Source: Acanthochlamys bracteata
Taxonomy: Eukaryota; Streptophyta; Magnoliopsida; Pandanales; Velloziaceae
Reading direction: 5' to 3'
Assembly (NCBI GenBank): GCA_019914995.1
Contig: CM034139.1
Span: 4,504,461 to 4,568,460, forward strand
Length of the DNA stretch: 64,000 nucleotides
Shown here: piece after piece, positions 46,586 to 59,773 of the stretch
How the letters are laid out: every line of letters begins with the position of its first letter
How positions within the stretch are numbered: position 1 is the first letter of the stretch
Translations under genes and position numbers: made by a program
Notes under the pieces: generated by a model
What the model saw: the letters and a program-made list of their open reading frames with translations, nothing else
Database searches by the model: none
Told to the model about the DNA's origin: nothing

Positions 46586-48891
46586 ATGGGAAGAATTGCA
46601 CTGGGTTGCCGTCGGGAAGCTACGCAGCCTGAATGCATCCTTGCTGTTCTTGCTGAGGTTATTCTAACCTTTATGTTCAACTTTGTTGGTGTCGGTGCTG
46701 CAATGGCTGCAGGTTAACTTCCATTCATTTTAATTACCTTAGAGTTTCATGTATTCTTTAGCTCTTCATCGTATTCATGCTCACCATACAATTAGTTAAG
46801 CTGACATTTTATATACTAATTATCTAGAAGAATTAATCCTGCTGTTGCAAAGAAGAAAGTAACCAATTAAGCCTACTCATGAAAGAAATTAAAGCTAAAA
46901 ACTGAAGGCAGAAGTTAAACCGGATAAAGAATGTATAAATAATTCATTAATATGTTTACTATTGTTGGAATGCTTGCAGAGAGATTGGAAGGAGGAGGAA
47001 GTAATTCAATAATGGGGCAGACGGCGCTGGCGCTGGCCCACGGGCTCATGGTTGTAGTACTTGTCGCAGCAGGGCAGCACCTCTCCGGTGCGCTTTTCAA
47101 TCCTGCAGCAACGCTCGGGCTCGCCGTCGGCGGACACATTACGATCGTTCGTTCTGTTCTTTTCATTATCGCGCAGCTGATTGGGTCTTCTCTCGCTTGC
47201 CTTCTTCTCAAGTACGTCACCGGTGGAACGGTAAGATCTTTCTTAGCTTGGTTTTCTTCTTCTTCATTCAAGCACGTTTGTAGTCGAACGAAAATATACC
47301 TCGGGTGTACAGGACTACAGAGTGAATTCCCAATCTTTTATTAGAAATATTAATTAAAGTAAGTAATGACCAATCAGTAAAATTTAGAACACTTGGTTTG
47401 TTCCATAATGTTATTAATTAATTGAGCAGCATTCTTTGGTTTGTTAAGTAGCTGTGTTTTCATAAATATCAAAACATTACAAATTTGGTCAAAACTTAAT
47501 TGTGGTTATAAAAGTTTAAAACCATCCAAAACTTTATATTAATGGTAATTTTTAAGATATTTAAAATTCTTTAGTAAGAAAACTACAAACAAAAACCTTT
47601 GCATTCTGGATGAACAAACACTCGATTTTCTATGAAACGTATTGCCAAAAGAATTAGGATGGTTAAGACATTTTTCTTACGAGTTTGAAAGTTTGGGTGT
47701 ATCTACATTAGTGTTAGATTTATTTTTAAAAAAATAGATTTGTAAAAGATGAGTTTAAAATTAAAAATAAATTTGATAAGAACTAAATTTGAAATGAAAT
47801 TCTTAATTGAAATAATAAAATTGGTTTTTTATGAAATTGTAATTTTAATTTTATATTGATTATTAAAAATGAGTTTTAGAATTAAATTTATTAAACGAGT
47901 GAAGATAGGCAACCCCTTTATACCGCTGGTTTACTAAAAAAAATAAATCTACGAAAAATGTGTTCATGTTCTGTCTCTGAGGTTGGAACAGGTATTCTCA
48001 AATCGTGCCACGTGGTAGGCACGTAGCTAGGAAACTATCGAGTAGTGCAGATTCGCGTCTCTGCTTCTCCCGCATGCATGTGCACCTTATGACACTATTT
48101 GACAAACTGGGAAAACAACAAGATGTTTCTAGCTGCGGCAGCAAACTAAACAACAAAACTCGAATATCTCTTCTTGTTTGTTTTCTCTTTTTGTTGCTTT
48201 TCACAAATTCTAACTGTAGTTTTTTAGGTCACAAAAGATCCTAAGTGGTCCCTGAATACTGAAAAAATGTGCATAGCTAGAAAGTTGAATGAGGTATGCG
48301 GCACAGTTAATGAATATATCTCGAATATTCTTAAAACCGAAGGAATATATTATCCTAGTTAAGGAAATATAAATTTCCTATAAATCATATTTTTGAATGG
48401 GTTAAGGAAAGCTAATATAACTGTGCTTGTCGTAACAATCAAAACAAACTGGCTCTATGTATGGAAGTAGAAGAATTGAATTCCATCTGATCAAATTAAT
48501 GCACTTCCAGGAAACTCCGGTGCACTCGCTTTCCTCCGGTGTGGGAGCGTTCCAAGGTGTAGTGCTAGAGATGGTCCTGACCTTCACTCTCCTCTTCACT
48601 GTTTACGCAACTCTAGTCGATCCTAAGAAGATGGTACCGAAAGGACTCGGCCCTATGTTCGTCGGCTTCGTCACCGCCGCCAACATCCTCGCCGGTGGTG
48701 CTTTCACTAGCGCATCGATGAATCCAGCTCGATCTTTTGGGCCAGCGTTGGCTAGTTGGAACTGGACTGATCATTGGGTTTATTGGGTCGGCCCGGTAAT
48801 CGGCGGCCTGCTTGCTGGGCTTGTGTATGAAAATGTCTTTGCCATCAAGAGTGATCATGAACCTAACCCTAGTGAGAATCATGGAGTTTGA
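46586..48891 (+). CDS. TIP4: Tonoplast intrinsic protein aquaporin, TIP4 type (copy B)
   Basis: Three exons: 46586-46712, 46980-47230 and 48511-48891 (252 aa). Exons 1 and 3 have the same lengths as in copy A (127 and 381 nt), and exon 2 is one codon longer. The first pore motif reads LFNPAATLG (NPA kept, the following Val replaced by Ala), and the second is [10 protein letters not shown]. The filter is again H63, I185, A194, R200, so TIP4 type. It differs from A in the loops around residues 43-54 and in a C-terminal tail ending [12 protein letters not shown] instead of an acidic EEDAF. Intron 2 is 1.28 kb against 92 bp in A, enlarged partly by a MITE-like block (about 47690-47905). The pair is a tandem duplication. 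Confidence 0.93.
47690..47905. repeat. AT-rich MITE-like element (second family) inside TIP4-B intron 2
   Basis: AT-rich block between GGGTGTATCTACATTAGTG and AGATAGGCAACCCC with the AAAATGAGTTTTAGAATTAAA-type arm also seen at 7998-8232. Explains part of the intron expansion relative to copy A. Confidence 0.35.
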
Positions 48892-50357
48892 GTCTAACTC
48901 TATGATTTATATTTATATTATAACCTGTTTCGAGGCTGTGTATGCTAGTTTCATAACTGTATGTATAATATAACTTTGTGAAAGATAATATAAAGAAAAT
49001 GTTCGTAGAAGATTGTTGTTGTTGTTAAGGAATTGCTGCTTAGATGAAATTGTTAAATCAAGAACACATTATAAAGTTATGAACGTAATTAGAAATTAAT
49101 GAAATAAAATGAAATATTTGCTTTGCAAGGAAGTGATGTAGAGCTTCCTGAATAAATATCTTAACTTAATGACATCAAGACTTATCTCATCTCATACTAT
49201 ACAAGAAAATAAAGAACCTATATATGCTTACATAATAATAACAGAGACATAATTGAAGTTTAATGTTGTTTAAACAAAGAAGGATAGAATAATTGATTAA
49301 AACATTGCGGCAACATTATCTTTGACAGAAAGATTGATGCGTAATTAATGAATTCTTTAGATTGATGGTGTACTTGTTCGGACTTTATTAAATAAAGAAG
49401 AAACATGAAATGAATTTAGTAGACAAAGCAAGTTTTATAAATAGTTGACAAGCTACTTGTTTGCTATTTCCTCAAAGGAACAAATGAGTTGCCTTGATTC
49501 CTTTTGTCTAAACTTGTTGCTTGTTTTACTTGTTGTTGTGATGATGCTGCCACCCTGGCATTTGACTTTTAGAACTCAAGTCCTACGATCTTATTTCTTT
49601 ATTTAAAATTTTTTTTAAACTAAATTATTAAAAAAAATATAAATAAGTAATATAAAAAATTATCTAAGATAATTTTTTAGAAAAAAATAGTGTAGACAAA
49701 TTTAGGTTGAGAAATGCAAAGATTGAAAAGTTCCAACATTAGAAGCTACTATGTGAAGAATCTGGAGGAGGGATTTGTTCTTAACCACAAACTGAGTGTT
49801 TTACTAGGTTTAAATTTATTTCCTCAAAATAAGTTGTAAAAATAAATATATAATTTTAAAAAGTTAATATGATAAAAGTTAAAATTTTTATATTTATTTT
49901 TATATTAAAATAAATTTGAAAGTAAAATTTTTAATTTAATTTTAAAAGTAAATTTTTGAAAAGAAATTTTGTTTTATGTTTTATTTGTTTTTGTTTTGAA
50001 ACTGAATGTGAAGTTTTTTCATTAAAAATAAAACTAGAATATTATTAAATACTCCGAAATTAAAAGCATTTCAAAATCCTCGTCAATAATTCGAAGGTTT
50101 CCAAATTATGAAGCATCAGCGTTGTCTCCTCTTTATATTTACTCCAAACCAATATTCTTTTCCTTTGTTTACCTTCTTTTATTTGTGTTCTTCTCTTTTT
50201 TATTATTATTATCTGTTTTATCAAGAGAAACAGAGCAAATTGATTTACAAATTTTCTGAAGTAAAAAAACCAAAAAGAAAATTATATGTTACATATCAGT
50301 GTACCTTTTTATCTTCTGTAAAAATCAATTCACTTTTTGTTTTGATAAAGATTTCCT
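48892..50357. other. Intergenic region between convergent TIP4-B and ATL genes
   Basis: Contains 3' flanks of both neighbours and an AT-rich stretch (about 49590-50040). No gene recognised. Confidence 0.5.
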
Positions 50358-51653
50358 TCAAATGTCTACACGGCGATGGCGTTCTCTTCCGGCGAACCAC
50401 TGCACTGTTCGTCGAACAATCGGCAACCAAGCTCTTCTAACTCTGTCGTCACTACTACTACTAGTACGACACTGACTCTGATCCTTGTTATCACTTACCC
50501 TACTACCACTTATCCCGATATTGCCAGCAAACCTCGACAAATTTGTAATCTCCGACATGCACCGGTTACCCGCTGTAGCCGAATGATCTCTCAACTCAAT
50601 CACCGCCTCTCCAGTGATTACATGATTATGATCCTTTGGCTTATTTATGCAGCTTGCTTTGGTCTCTAACACTCTCTTTCTCTCCAACTCTTCTTTGATC
50701 TTTGTTAAATTAATCTCGTCGTCTACGGGAGTTATAACCGTTTCCGGCTCGACGGAAGCTACGAAGCGCTTGCTCGAAAGAATGCTTAACATGTCGCAGT
50801 TGAGAGAGATGATGTCAGCGGAGTTGACGTCACTCCACCGGCTACGCAGAACAACGTCGGAGACGATGATACGGTGCTTGAACCTGTGCATGAACCTTTG
50901 GTCCAGCGCTGGCGAGTTCTCCGCCGGCACTAACACTGAATTATCTTCTTTCTTTGTTAAACTAAGGAAACTTCCGAGCTTCCGGAAGCTTCCGCTTAGC
51001 CCTCCTCCTGATGACGTCATCACCGGTGGCGGTGGCTCGCGTTCGATGAAAAGATCGAGTTCTGCACCAGGCGGTGTTTCGTTGTCCGGTGGCTGGGGAA
51101 GGCGGAAGCTTATCGAAAAGTTTTTGAAAGCTTCTGCATCATCGGCGGTGATGCGGTGCCGGCAGAGAGGACACGTGGCGTTTGTTTCTAGCCACTGATC
51201 GACGCAGTTCATATGAAAAGCGTGCCTGCACTTGGGTAATAGCCGGAGCAGCTCTGAATCTTCGAAACGCGATAAACATACGGCGCACTCGAGACCGTCA
51301 CGATCGCCACGGAGGGAATCGAATCGAAAGAACGGGAGGGATTCAATGAAAGACTTGTCAACGCCGGCGTTCTGCTGCTGTCGACCGAACTCTTCATCGG
51401 AGTTGAAGATATTAGCGGCGGCTTGGCGGTGACATAACTTAGCATAGAGAAGAAGGAGAAGAGTTAACGTAAACATGACTGCGAAGATTGCTCCAACAAC
51501 TCCGGCACTCGGCCTGAATGAGACCTGTGTCGGCTGTGCTGTAGTAACGCTCTCGCTAGGTTGCGGCTGTTGTGCCGCAACAGGAGAAAGAAAAATGCCG
51601 AAGAACAATAGTAGTAGTAGCAACGAATCTAGCGATCTGGTTGGGATTGACAT
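50358..51653 (-). CDS. ATL: RING-H2 finger E3 ubiquitin ligase, ATL family (ATL42/43-like)
   Basis: Intronless, 431 aa, as is usual for ATLs. A signal-like hydrophobic N-terminus (residues 9-27) is followed by a transmembrane helix (about 49-72) and a basic stretch. Next come the GLD-type region (about 97-112) and a complete RING-H2 finger at 123-164 with C123, C126, C142, H144, H147, C150, C161 and C164. The family Pro before the third Cys position (LLPKC) and the Trp in DQWLE are present. A long C-terminal extension (170-431) is Ser/basic-rich. Membrane-bound ATLs ubiquitinate targets, often in defence or nutrient signalling; the substrate is unknown. The closest-looking subgroup by memory is ATL42/ATL43. 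Confidence 0.94.
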   Translation of the reverse strand: MSIPTRSLDSLLLLLLFFGIFLSPVAAQQPQPSESVTTAQPTQVSFRPSAGVVGAIFAVMFTLTLLLLLYAKLCHRQAAANIFNSDEEFGRQQQNAGVDKSFIESLPFFRFDSLRGDRDGLECAVCLSRFEDSELLRLLPKCRHAFHMNCVDQWLETNATCPLCRHRITADDAEAFKNFSISFRLPQPPDNETPPGAELDLFIEREPPPPVMTSSGGGLSGSFRKLGSFLSLTKKEDNSVLVPAENSPALDQRFMHRFKHRIIVSDVVLRSRWSDVNSADIISLNCDMLSILSSKRFVASVEPETVITPVDDEINLTKIKEELERKRVLETKASCINKPKDHNHVITGEAVIELRDHSATAGNRCMSEITNLSRFAGNIGISGSRVSDNKDQSQCRTSSSSDDRVRRAWLPIVRRTVQWFAGRERHRRVDI

Positions 51654-53918
51654 TGGAGGATGGAGAAGTGAAAAAGAATCTGTGAATCAAGGGTTTGAGG
51701 CGTTAAATGTGTTGTTTGTTTATATGAAGAAGGATAGAACAAGATTGGCTTGTGGTAGTGGTGGTCTTGTTTGGTTTATTAGAGAAAATGAAATGGTAAT
51801 ATATTATGTGAAGAAGAAGAGAAGGTGAGGAATCTAAAGCTAGGCATGACCATGTTTTTTTGTTCCTTTCCTTCTATGATTACACATGTTAAGCTAAAAC
51901 TAATTAAGGCATGAAATTGCATGATGAAAGAATTGTTAATTAGCTAGACAGATGAGTTATGAACAGTTCATGGTTCTTCTAGTCAACCATTGCCGAGCTT
52001 ATCAAGCAAATGCAGATTTGGATTGGTAACTGAATAAGTAAACTACTCAAGATTTCTTTCTTTTATTATTATTATTTTTTAGGTAGATAGTAAATCCGTA
52101 TTTATTTTTGAAATCTTTATTATTTATACTATAAATAAATCCATGAACTCTCTAGTATAAAAGCCTTTTAAATTGAGATTATGAAATTTTCATGCTATAT
52201 ATGCTCAGGGTTGAAGTTACTTTTTTAAAAGGCAAACATAAAATTTACATAAAGGCATTGAATATTAACTAGCTAGCTAGGCAACTGCTTTATGATTTAT
52301 TTACTAAACTAATATTTCCCACTTCTCAACTAAACCACCTTGAGAAAAATGCCAACTTCATCATTAACAAATTAACAATATTTAAGACATATGCCCGTAA
52401 TTAAATTTTGGTTTTGTAAAAAATAGGAAGTTGAGTTTCTTAAAATTAAGTTGAAAGTTAAATTTAATTTTTGTGTTTTAATTGTTTTTATAATTAAGTT
52501 CAAAATTAAAAAATAAAGCTGCATTTGAAAGATGTATAAATAAAAAATTAGAATTAAAATTTAGTAAATGTATAGAACTAAAATTTTTAATTTTTTATAT
52601 AAATAAAATATATTAACTCTCCGAAATTTCAATTATCAGGAAAAAAAATTAAAATTCCTTACGATTGAAACACTCTCCAAAAAAAGAGTCAAATTCCTTT
52701 TAAGCAGATATAAGAAATTATACAGAAGAAAACATTGCAAACAATTCCAAATACAAACTACAAGTTGAAGATGTAACAGTCAGACTAACAGAGATGTACT
52801 GGTCTTCTCTGCCGACTCCATTTTCTGTCACAATCTTCTTTAAGATTACTCATTAAAAAAACATATTCATATTATAACATCACTACTCTACCTAATCTAA
52901 CAACTATTTCAATAATTAAATATTGTCAGTAAACTTTCACATAATATCTTCGTATAAAGAAAACACTCCCCAAACATTTTCTTTTTTCTTCCATTTTTTA
53001 GTTTTCAGTTCTTACTGTCTCTAGTGAAGTCTATAGTCAATGTGCAGCCCAAGTTGAGCATCACTGGTTTATTATAGATAAGGGATATTTAGAACTTGTT
53101 GTTTGTGAAAATGAAATTCAAATTATATATGTAGAAGGAGAACCCTTGAAAGATGACAGAAGATGAAAGCAAGCAGATACTTCAGATATTGCTTAGGATC
53201 TTGTTTTGTTTCAGCACTGTGAAGCAGAGATTCTCAGAATTCATTTACTTGTTTATTGTTTTGTGTCTAGTACGCTAACAACTGTGAAGAAAGCATTTTA
53301 GATAAATAATAACCACGTCGAAACATTTGATTTCATTCCAGATGTTAAATTCTGTAATTGGAATGGATTTATGCCAGCGTCATGTTCTCAATCAGGAACA
53401 ATATTTGACTATTGGCTCTTTACGTAATTTGTTACGTAGACGAATTCTAACTTGCTAACTAAAATGAAAGGGTCGACTCTCAAAAATCTTTCGTCGACAA
53501 GTTGTGAATCAATCCATTGTTTTAACTTGGAAGAATCATGATTCTGATTGCCGTCATTCATTGCCTACCTGAACTTTCTCTCCATGTTTCTTGCATCGAT
53601 TATGTAAACCGATAAGAAAAGGTAAAATTTAACATAAAGATGTAGTTGTTCAAGCATGTAATACAAGAAAAGCAAGATTGCCCACCAGCAGCAGAACAGA
53701 TACATATATATATCACAACTACAGTAATTTTTACATGGTACACCTTCGCATACAAACCGATATCTGCTTCACTTTCATGCTAAATGAAGCACATAAATAC
53801 ATACAGATTACATAAACACACACACAGAGGAACGTAGTTTCAATCTGCATTAACAAAGCCCACACTGGATAAAGTTTCCAGGTCTTAAGCTAGTTACAAC
53901 TAGAATCGATGCGAAGGT
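51654..53918. other. Intergenic region between ATL and PHO2 genes
   Basis: Promoter and 5' UTR of ATL at the left, with CATATAA on the minus strand near 51720 as a possible TATA box. The 3' UTR of the PHO2-like gene is at the right. The middle is AT-rich without a recognisable gene. Confidence 0.5.
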
Positions 53919-56900
53919 TTAACCCATAGCAGTGATCAAGTTGACTTGATCCATAAACTGTCTGCAATCGATCCCCTTCTCAGTGAAGCTCAATACAAGC
54001 TTGGGGATAAGTTTGCCAAGAATTAATCTGAATCCAGTGGAACTATGCCTTTTAGTTTCACCTTCTCCTGCATCTGCATCCTCATGCAGGAAGCCCACTT
54101 CAGTACCATCCATGTATGATTTACAAGCACGAAGAAGATGATGTGCTCTTCGAGAAAAGTGCTCCTCAATCAGGTCTTCAAAGTGCTATAAGAAGAAGAA
54201 TTATTATAAATTGTAAGTAGCAAAGTTGGAGGAGTTTATGAAGATGCAAACTCAAAAGTACTTTGATCATTAGTTCCATTCCGTCTTATATTACTCTATC
54301 ATATGCTTAAAGGGCTTTGTATGTTTGTTTTCTATGGGTGGCAGCTAAACAATAGCAGGTTGAGATCTATGCAGATACAAGGATCAATTAGTTACCTTCG
54401 GTGGTTTTCGTAGGTGGTACACCATAGTTTTGCATGAGAGGATGAAGGCGTTCTCATTATATGTAACAGAATTCTTTTCTCCCTCAACGCTACCAATCTG
54501 TTTGTCATAACCAGCTTCATTGAAGTATGGTTTTGAATTGAGGACAAGTGCTTGAAGAGAAAGTAGAATTTGCAAAACACTTGAGCTTTCAGGATTCCAA
54601 ACTTCAGTACCAGCACCCGTCCATGTCTTGAGAAGGCTGAGGCAGACTTTTCCAGTCTCGTACAGATTTGGATTCAGCCGAAGCCCATAAGATTTGTAAT
54701 GAACCATCTGCATAATAGACTTAATTAATTTTCTCAACCAACATATGAGTTGCTTGTCTAAATAGCAGTTTTAGTTAAAATAACTCTAATACTGCTATTT
54801 CTATTTTGTATTCAAGTGAACAACGTAAAGTTTCTGCAAAAACTAAACAGATGAGTTTTGGAAACACTAATTTGAATTCATTGTCAACGATATTTTCATT
54901 TTTTGCAGCTTGAGGTTATTCATAGTTAAGAATCATATTCACATTTGACGTAGCATGCCTTTGCTATAACATCTAAAAATAAGAAGCAAATGCATCATGT
55001 GCATGTATGTATAGGTACCAGTTCAAGATTTCTCATGCCGTCGTAGAATATAGTGAATTTACACACTTACAGGGGGCTCATTAGGATAATCGGGTGGGAA
55101 TAAGATATCAAAGAAAAAGAGCCCATCATGGTAAGGAGTTCCTTCTGCCCCAGCAATGGAAGCCCTCAGGAGATCAATTCTTTGTTCATAAACTCTAACG
55201 TAGATACCATCTGTGAGCAGCAAAACATAGAAGCCATTTGTTAAAATAGAGCTAGCATCTTGTAGTCAGTGCTTCCAAAATGGAAAGACTACATGACAGG
55301 CATCATGCTATAAGAAGAGAAATCTATAGAACTACATTTTCTATTTGTTTTTTTAAACTTCCTTTTTAGTTTATTACACTTTCTATTTCTACTATTGGAT
55401 GATAATTACATACAGTTATTACGATTGGAACAGCAGGCAAACAAATTTGGTCCTGAAGTAACTTGTCAAGTGTGTCAGCTTGATCTGCTGGATATAGTGA
55501 AATAGTTTTTTTTTTTTAGAAAACGTAGTCATCCAACTTCCTAATGAATCCTAGATCTCATTACCACTCACCCAAGAAATGACCACAATGAATCGACAAA
55601 AATCAAATAAAGGGAACAACATTAAAGAAGAAATATGCTTCAGAAATGCGAGAGGTAGAGGACCTGGGAGGTCTTTCATCAGAATGCTCCACTCCTGCTG
55701 TATTCTCCTAAGCCAACCCTTCTGAATCTGTGAAGCATAACCGATTGTTCAACATGCATAATTGAGGTTTGACATGAATATTTTTTTTTTCCTCTTGAAA
55801 TGATGAGTGGATTTTATAGCGTACCTGGCACGATGACAATCCTTCGTCAACAAAATCTATAAAATGGTGATCAGAATAGTCATCAACAATGTCAAACTTC
55901 TTAAACTTTCCCAGCATTTCATTGTTATTAACTGAAAAATTCATGTCTTCCATCTCATTAGCTTCATTAGTCGGAGCACTGATGTTATCCATATTACTTT
56001 CCACATCAACAAGCAGTTCATCATCTTTCAACGGTTGGAGATCAGAGAGTCCATCCCACTGATGAAGGAAAAGTTAATTAAACATTCTGAAGCGGGCTTT
56101 CCGAGTAAATGCAAGACATTCAAAAACTTACAGAGCCAGAAGAAGGAGGTGATTCGCATAAAGCAAAAAGCTTGTTAGCAACATTTGTAAGGAACCCAAT
56201 AGCTGTACGGGTATAAGAAAGAGCACTAGAATCCCACATTTCTTTCTTTTGGAGTCCAGTGCAATCGTTAAGAACCTGTAAAACACCTCAAAACAAAGTT
56301 ATTTCAACTGCAGTGACATACCAAGAACAAACACAGTTTTAAATAATCAAGGTTTCACCTTTTCCGTCCTCTGTGAGGACTGTTTATCCAGCTCATTCAT
56401 TTCCCTATTGACATTTTCCAAGAAAGAGTCTTCATTTGTCACTGATCGAGAAGCAGGACAGTGAATTCCGTCCAATCCAACAAGTTCAGAGGGCTGGGCC
56501 TGCAGCTCAAGAAGCAGTATAAAATAACCTTTTGTAGATGAATTCACAAAAACAGGAACATCCAAAACTATTAATAGAAGGCTTGGCTATTTATATAGAA
56601 GACATCGTTGCGCCAGAAAAACAGTCTGAATACAAAGATTATTCATTATGTTGGGCCTCTAAGTTAGGCTAGCTTGAGTTAGGAGCGTGAAGGGCTACAT
56701 AGGACCCTTGTGAAAAACGAGCTAGGTAAGTGAGCTAGGTCCGGAGTAGTAGCGGATGTGCCTATAGATGGTGCTCAAATAAAAAACTAGTTAACTAACT
56801 TGATAGTGAACCAGCAACTCACCTTAGTTTGGGCAAAATTGGGCCAAAATTTGATGGGCTTAACAACCACACCTCTTAATCATTTCATGTTGGCCGGGTG

Positions 56901-59773
56901 CGGAAAAAATATGTGCTTATATATGAAAAATGCTAACTCTTAGTGATTGTCCAATTATTTTAATACAAAGACTGGATCTTACGATTGGTACCAGAGATTG
57001 TTGAGCTTTTAAATTAGATTAGGCTTGAGCTTCTAGCATAAAGGGTCAGGTGGGGCGAGTGTAAAAACGGGCTACTTAGATGGGCTACACCTAGTTTAGT
57101 AGCCGATGGGTCTGAAAATGGTGTCCGAATGAAAGAAAAGATAACCAACTTGATAGGTGGACTATGCAACTCGCCTTGGATTTGATCAAATTGGGCCCTA
57201 AATTGGTGGCTTAACAACCCACTCCTTTAACAGTTTCATATCGACCGAGTGCTGAAAATGACATGTGCTTATACGTGGAAATACTAATCTTTAATTGATT
57301 GGCCAATTATTTTAGTATAAGGATCCAATCCTACACATTTAGTATGCAAAAATAACTAATGAGATAAGTCTCGATAAACGATGCTACTTTCTACTAGTTT
57401 ATATGCATGTAATACGACTCCTAAATATATGGTGCATATAGACACCCGTACATTGTACCTGTAAACTTAAGTGATGTTTTGTACTTATGTGTAACGATGG
57501 ACGTTTGGCATTGCTTTTCAAGTGATTATCATTTCAAATAAGCATTTTACGTTTTCAGTAAACATTATACAGTATTCTTCAGATGGAAAGTACAGAAAAA
57601 TTGTATGTCTATATATATAATTTTTAGTTTTTTAAGGTAAAAAACGTCAAGCTCGTTTTCTGAAAAATTTTTGAAATATCTTTCATTTCGTAAGCACTCC
57701 CAAACGTTGTAGTTCAAGATGTCTAGTAGTTTTCATTTGCTATGACTTGTTGGTTTTTGGAAATGGCTTGAGTAGGTTATGACTCTCTCTTATAAGAAGA
57801 AAAATCACTAATGAAATAAAACCAGTCAAGAGTTGCATTCAGATCTTCACCTTACTATCAATTTAACTATTTTCGATAGTTTTCTTTTCAAACTAGAATA
57901 AGAATTCTGTATGCATCTGTTATAGTAATGGCAAACATATCAAAGGAGGGGATATGACCATAGGTATGGTTGTTGCTAGAGAATGCGATAATATGAAATA
58001 TCTATGTTAGGAATATAATGAATTTGAAAATAATAGGGACATCGGCTCCCATTTTGGCTTGGGTTTCTGATATAGTGTTCCCAGATTGAACTCTGTATTC
58101 CTCTATGTAAGAGATCACTATGTGGATGAACTTGAGCAAACAAGTTGAATCAAATATATTTATATGTAAAGATCTTCAATTGTTGGCATGATTCAATTCA
58201 CTTTACAGTATAAACAGAATTAGCATGCAGTATAATATTTAAGCATCAAAAGGTATCAGTATGGACTTTCAAGAGGACGATACACAATTTCATGATAAGA
58301 AGAGGCATGTTATGAGAAATATAAAAAAGGAACCTCATGATGCTATATACATACCTTAGAGATGAATCCACTTGCCCACTTCACTTCAATGTCTCCGTCT
58401 ACGAAGCCCACAACATTGCCGATGCATGACAAGTAGTCATCCTTGTCCTTATCAGGATTAAGTTCAATGTTATCCTGCTGTTTGTTATCTTGATCATCCA
58501 GAGGAAGATTTTGTGACTTTCCTTGATGTAGCATACGGAATACAATGTCACTGATGCAATATGACCACTCTGGATGCTCAACAAGTTCATACGCACTTAC
58601 TAGCTGTACCCTATCCTCACCAGCTCCAATATCCTTCAGTGCAGGATCAATCCATTTCACTTTCACAGTCCGCTCCTGTGAATCTACTTCTTTGACGAAT
58701 CCTACTCGTTGCCTAATATCAACATTCCCATCTTCAAGTGTAACCTTCTGACATACATATTGATCCGGCCAGAAGTCATGATCGCCAACATTGTTCACAG
58801 GAAGCAGGTTCTGTGGATCTACCCCAACTGACTTGGTACCACCTTGCCAAAGAACATCAACCTTAGTCTTTGCCTTTGTAATAACAAACATCTTCTTGAA
58901 GCTATCGAATGATCTGCTTTTCTTTTGCATTTTACCTATTGCATTTGGTGCAAAATGCTGACCTACTAAGCCAAGAGATCCATTCAGCAAATTATGAGAA
59001 TATTCATCTGGAAGCTGACACCAGTCTCCAAGTTGCCAATTAGTCTGCAGTAGACAAGACAATACCGTGAGTTCTCTTGGATCTTGGAGAGATGGAGGAG
59101 TAGCGGGTGTAGTTCCGCAATTCATCAAGATTGAGGTTATCCAGTTAACATGTACCCATCCTACTTCGACATGGCAGATTGTACCTTCCTCTGGATGCCC
59201 CTTCCATGGACCACATAACCATCTCGCTGTCTTTGAAACACTTGGATTCTTAATCCTCACTTTCTGTCCACGATAGTATGGGAATGGTGCATCTTCAAAC
59301 ATGCCTGGAGAAACAGGCATTAGAATTTCTACCTCTCCTGCTGTCATCTCACACTTTGCCCCATCATCAAACAAAATTGTAATGACGTCTATCACTGCAT
59401 TAACCTTTCCAAGCCATGGACCTGAAACTACATAATCACCTGATGCAAAGGACTTGACCTTGAGAAGTTTCTTGCTGTCAACATCTTTCACAACTTCTCC
59501 AGTACTCTCTTCTAGATCCACAATCACATTCACATCCACAATGCGGCCCAATTGCGCAGAAGGATCATTGACAGAGCATACAACATCACCAAGTAAAAAC
59601 ACTCTGTCATAGGAAAGGAAGTCATTTATCTTGCCTATGCACTCATCTAGATTTGACAATATGCTCTGAGCATGTCCACTGTATGAAGATTCACTGTCAT
59701 CATGATCTTCACTATCGCTAGCCTCTGTGTAGCTCTCATAGTCAGAGACACTACTAAAAACATCCATTTCCAC
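53919..59773 (-). CDS. PHO2: PHO2/UBC24 ubiquitin-conjugating enzyme E2
   Basis: Eight coding exons (high to low): 58355-59773, 56359-56499, 56132-56275, 55825-56058, 55664-55727, 55071-55210, 54396-54707 and 53919-54185. All phases agree, giving 906 aa, essentially the length of Arabidopsis PHO2. The N-terminal region reads MEMDVFSSVSDYESYTEASD, then SH3-like segments (SGPWLGKV, RWLCGPWKG, NWQLGDWC). A middle block reads KKFDIVDDYSDHHF. The UBC domain spans about 650-830 with active-site Cys736 in LYETGKVCLSLL, preceded by GTPYHDGLFFFDI. PHO2 acts at endomembranes, promoting degradation of PHO1 and PHT1 phosphate transporters, and is silenced by miR399 under phosphate starvation. The expected target sites lie in the upstream leader. 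No break was seen. Confidence 0.96.
56640..57350. repeat. Diverged tandem duplication (about 2 x 355 bp) in PHO2 intron
   Basis: Two consecutive blocks (about 56648-57000 and 57001-57340) share a series of landmarks in the same order: TTGGGCC/TTGAGC start, CGGGCTAC or GAGCTAGG, AACTTGATAG, CAACTCaCCTT, TTGGGCC, CTTAACAACC, TTTCAT..TCGACC/TTGGCC, ATGTGCTTATA, GATTG(T/G)CCAATTATTTTA. Lies in the first coding-region intron. Divergence is substantial; the unit may be a decayed transposable element. Confidence 0.65.

Noticed and set aside
50647..51198. 183-codon plus-strand frame
   Set aside because: Exact antisense of the ATL coding region; its Ser/Leu-rich translation is a shadow of the real gene.
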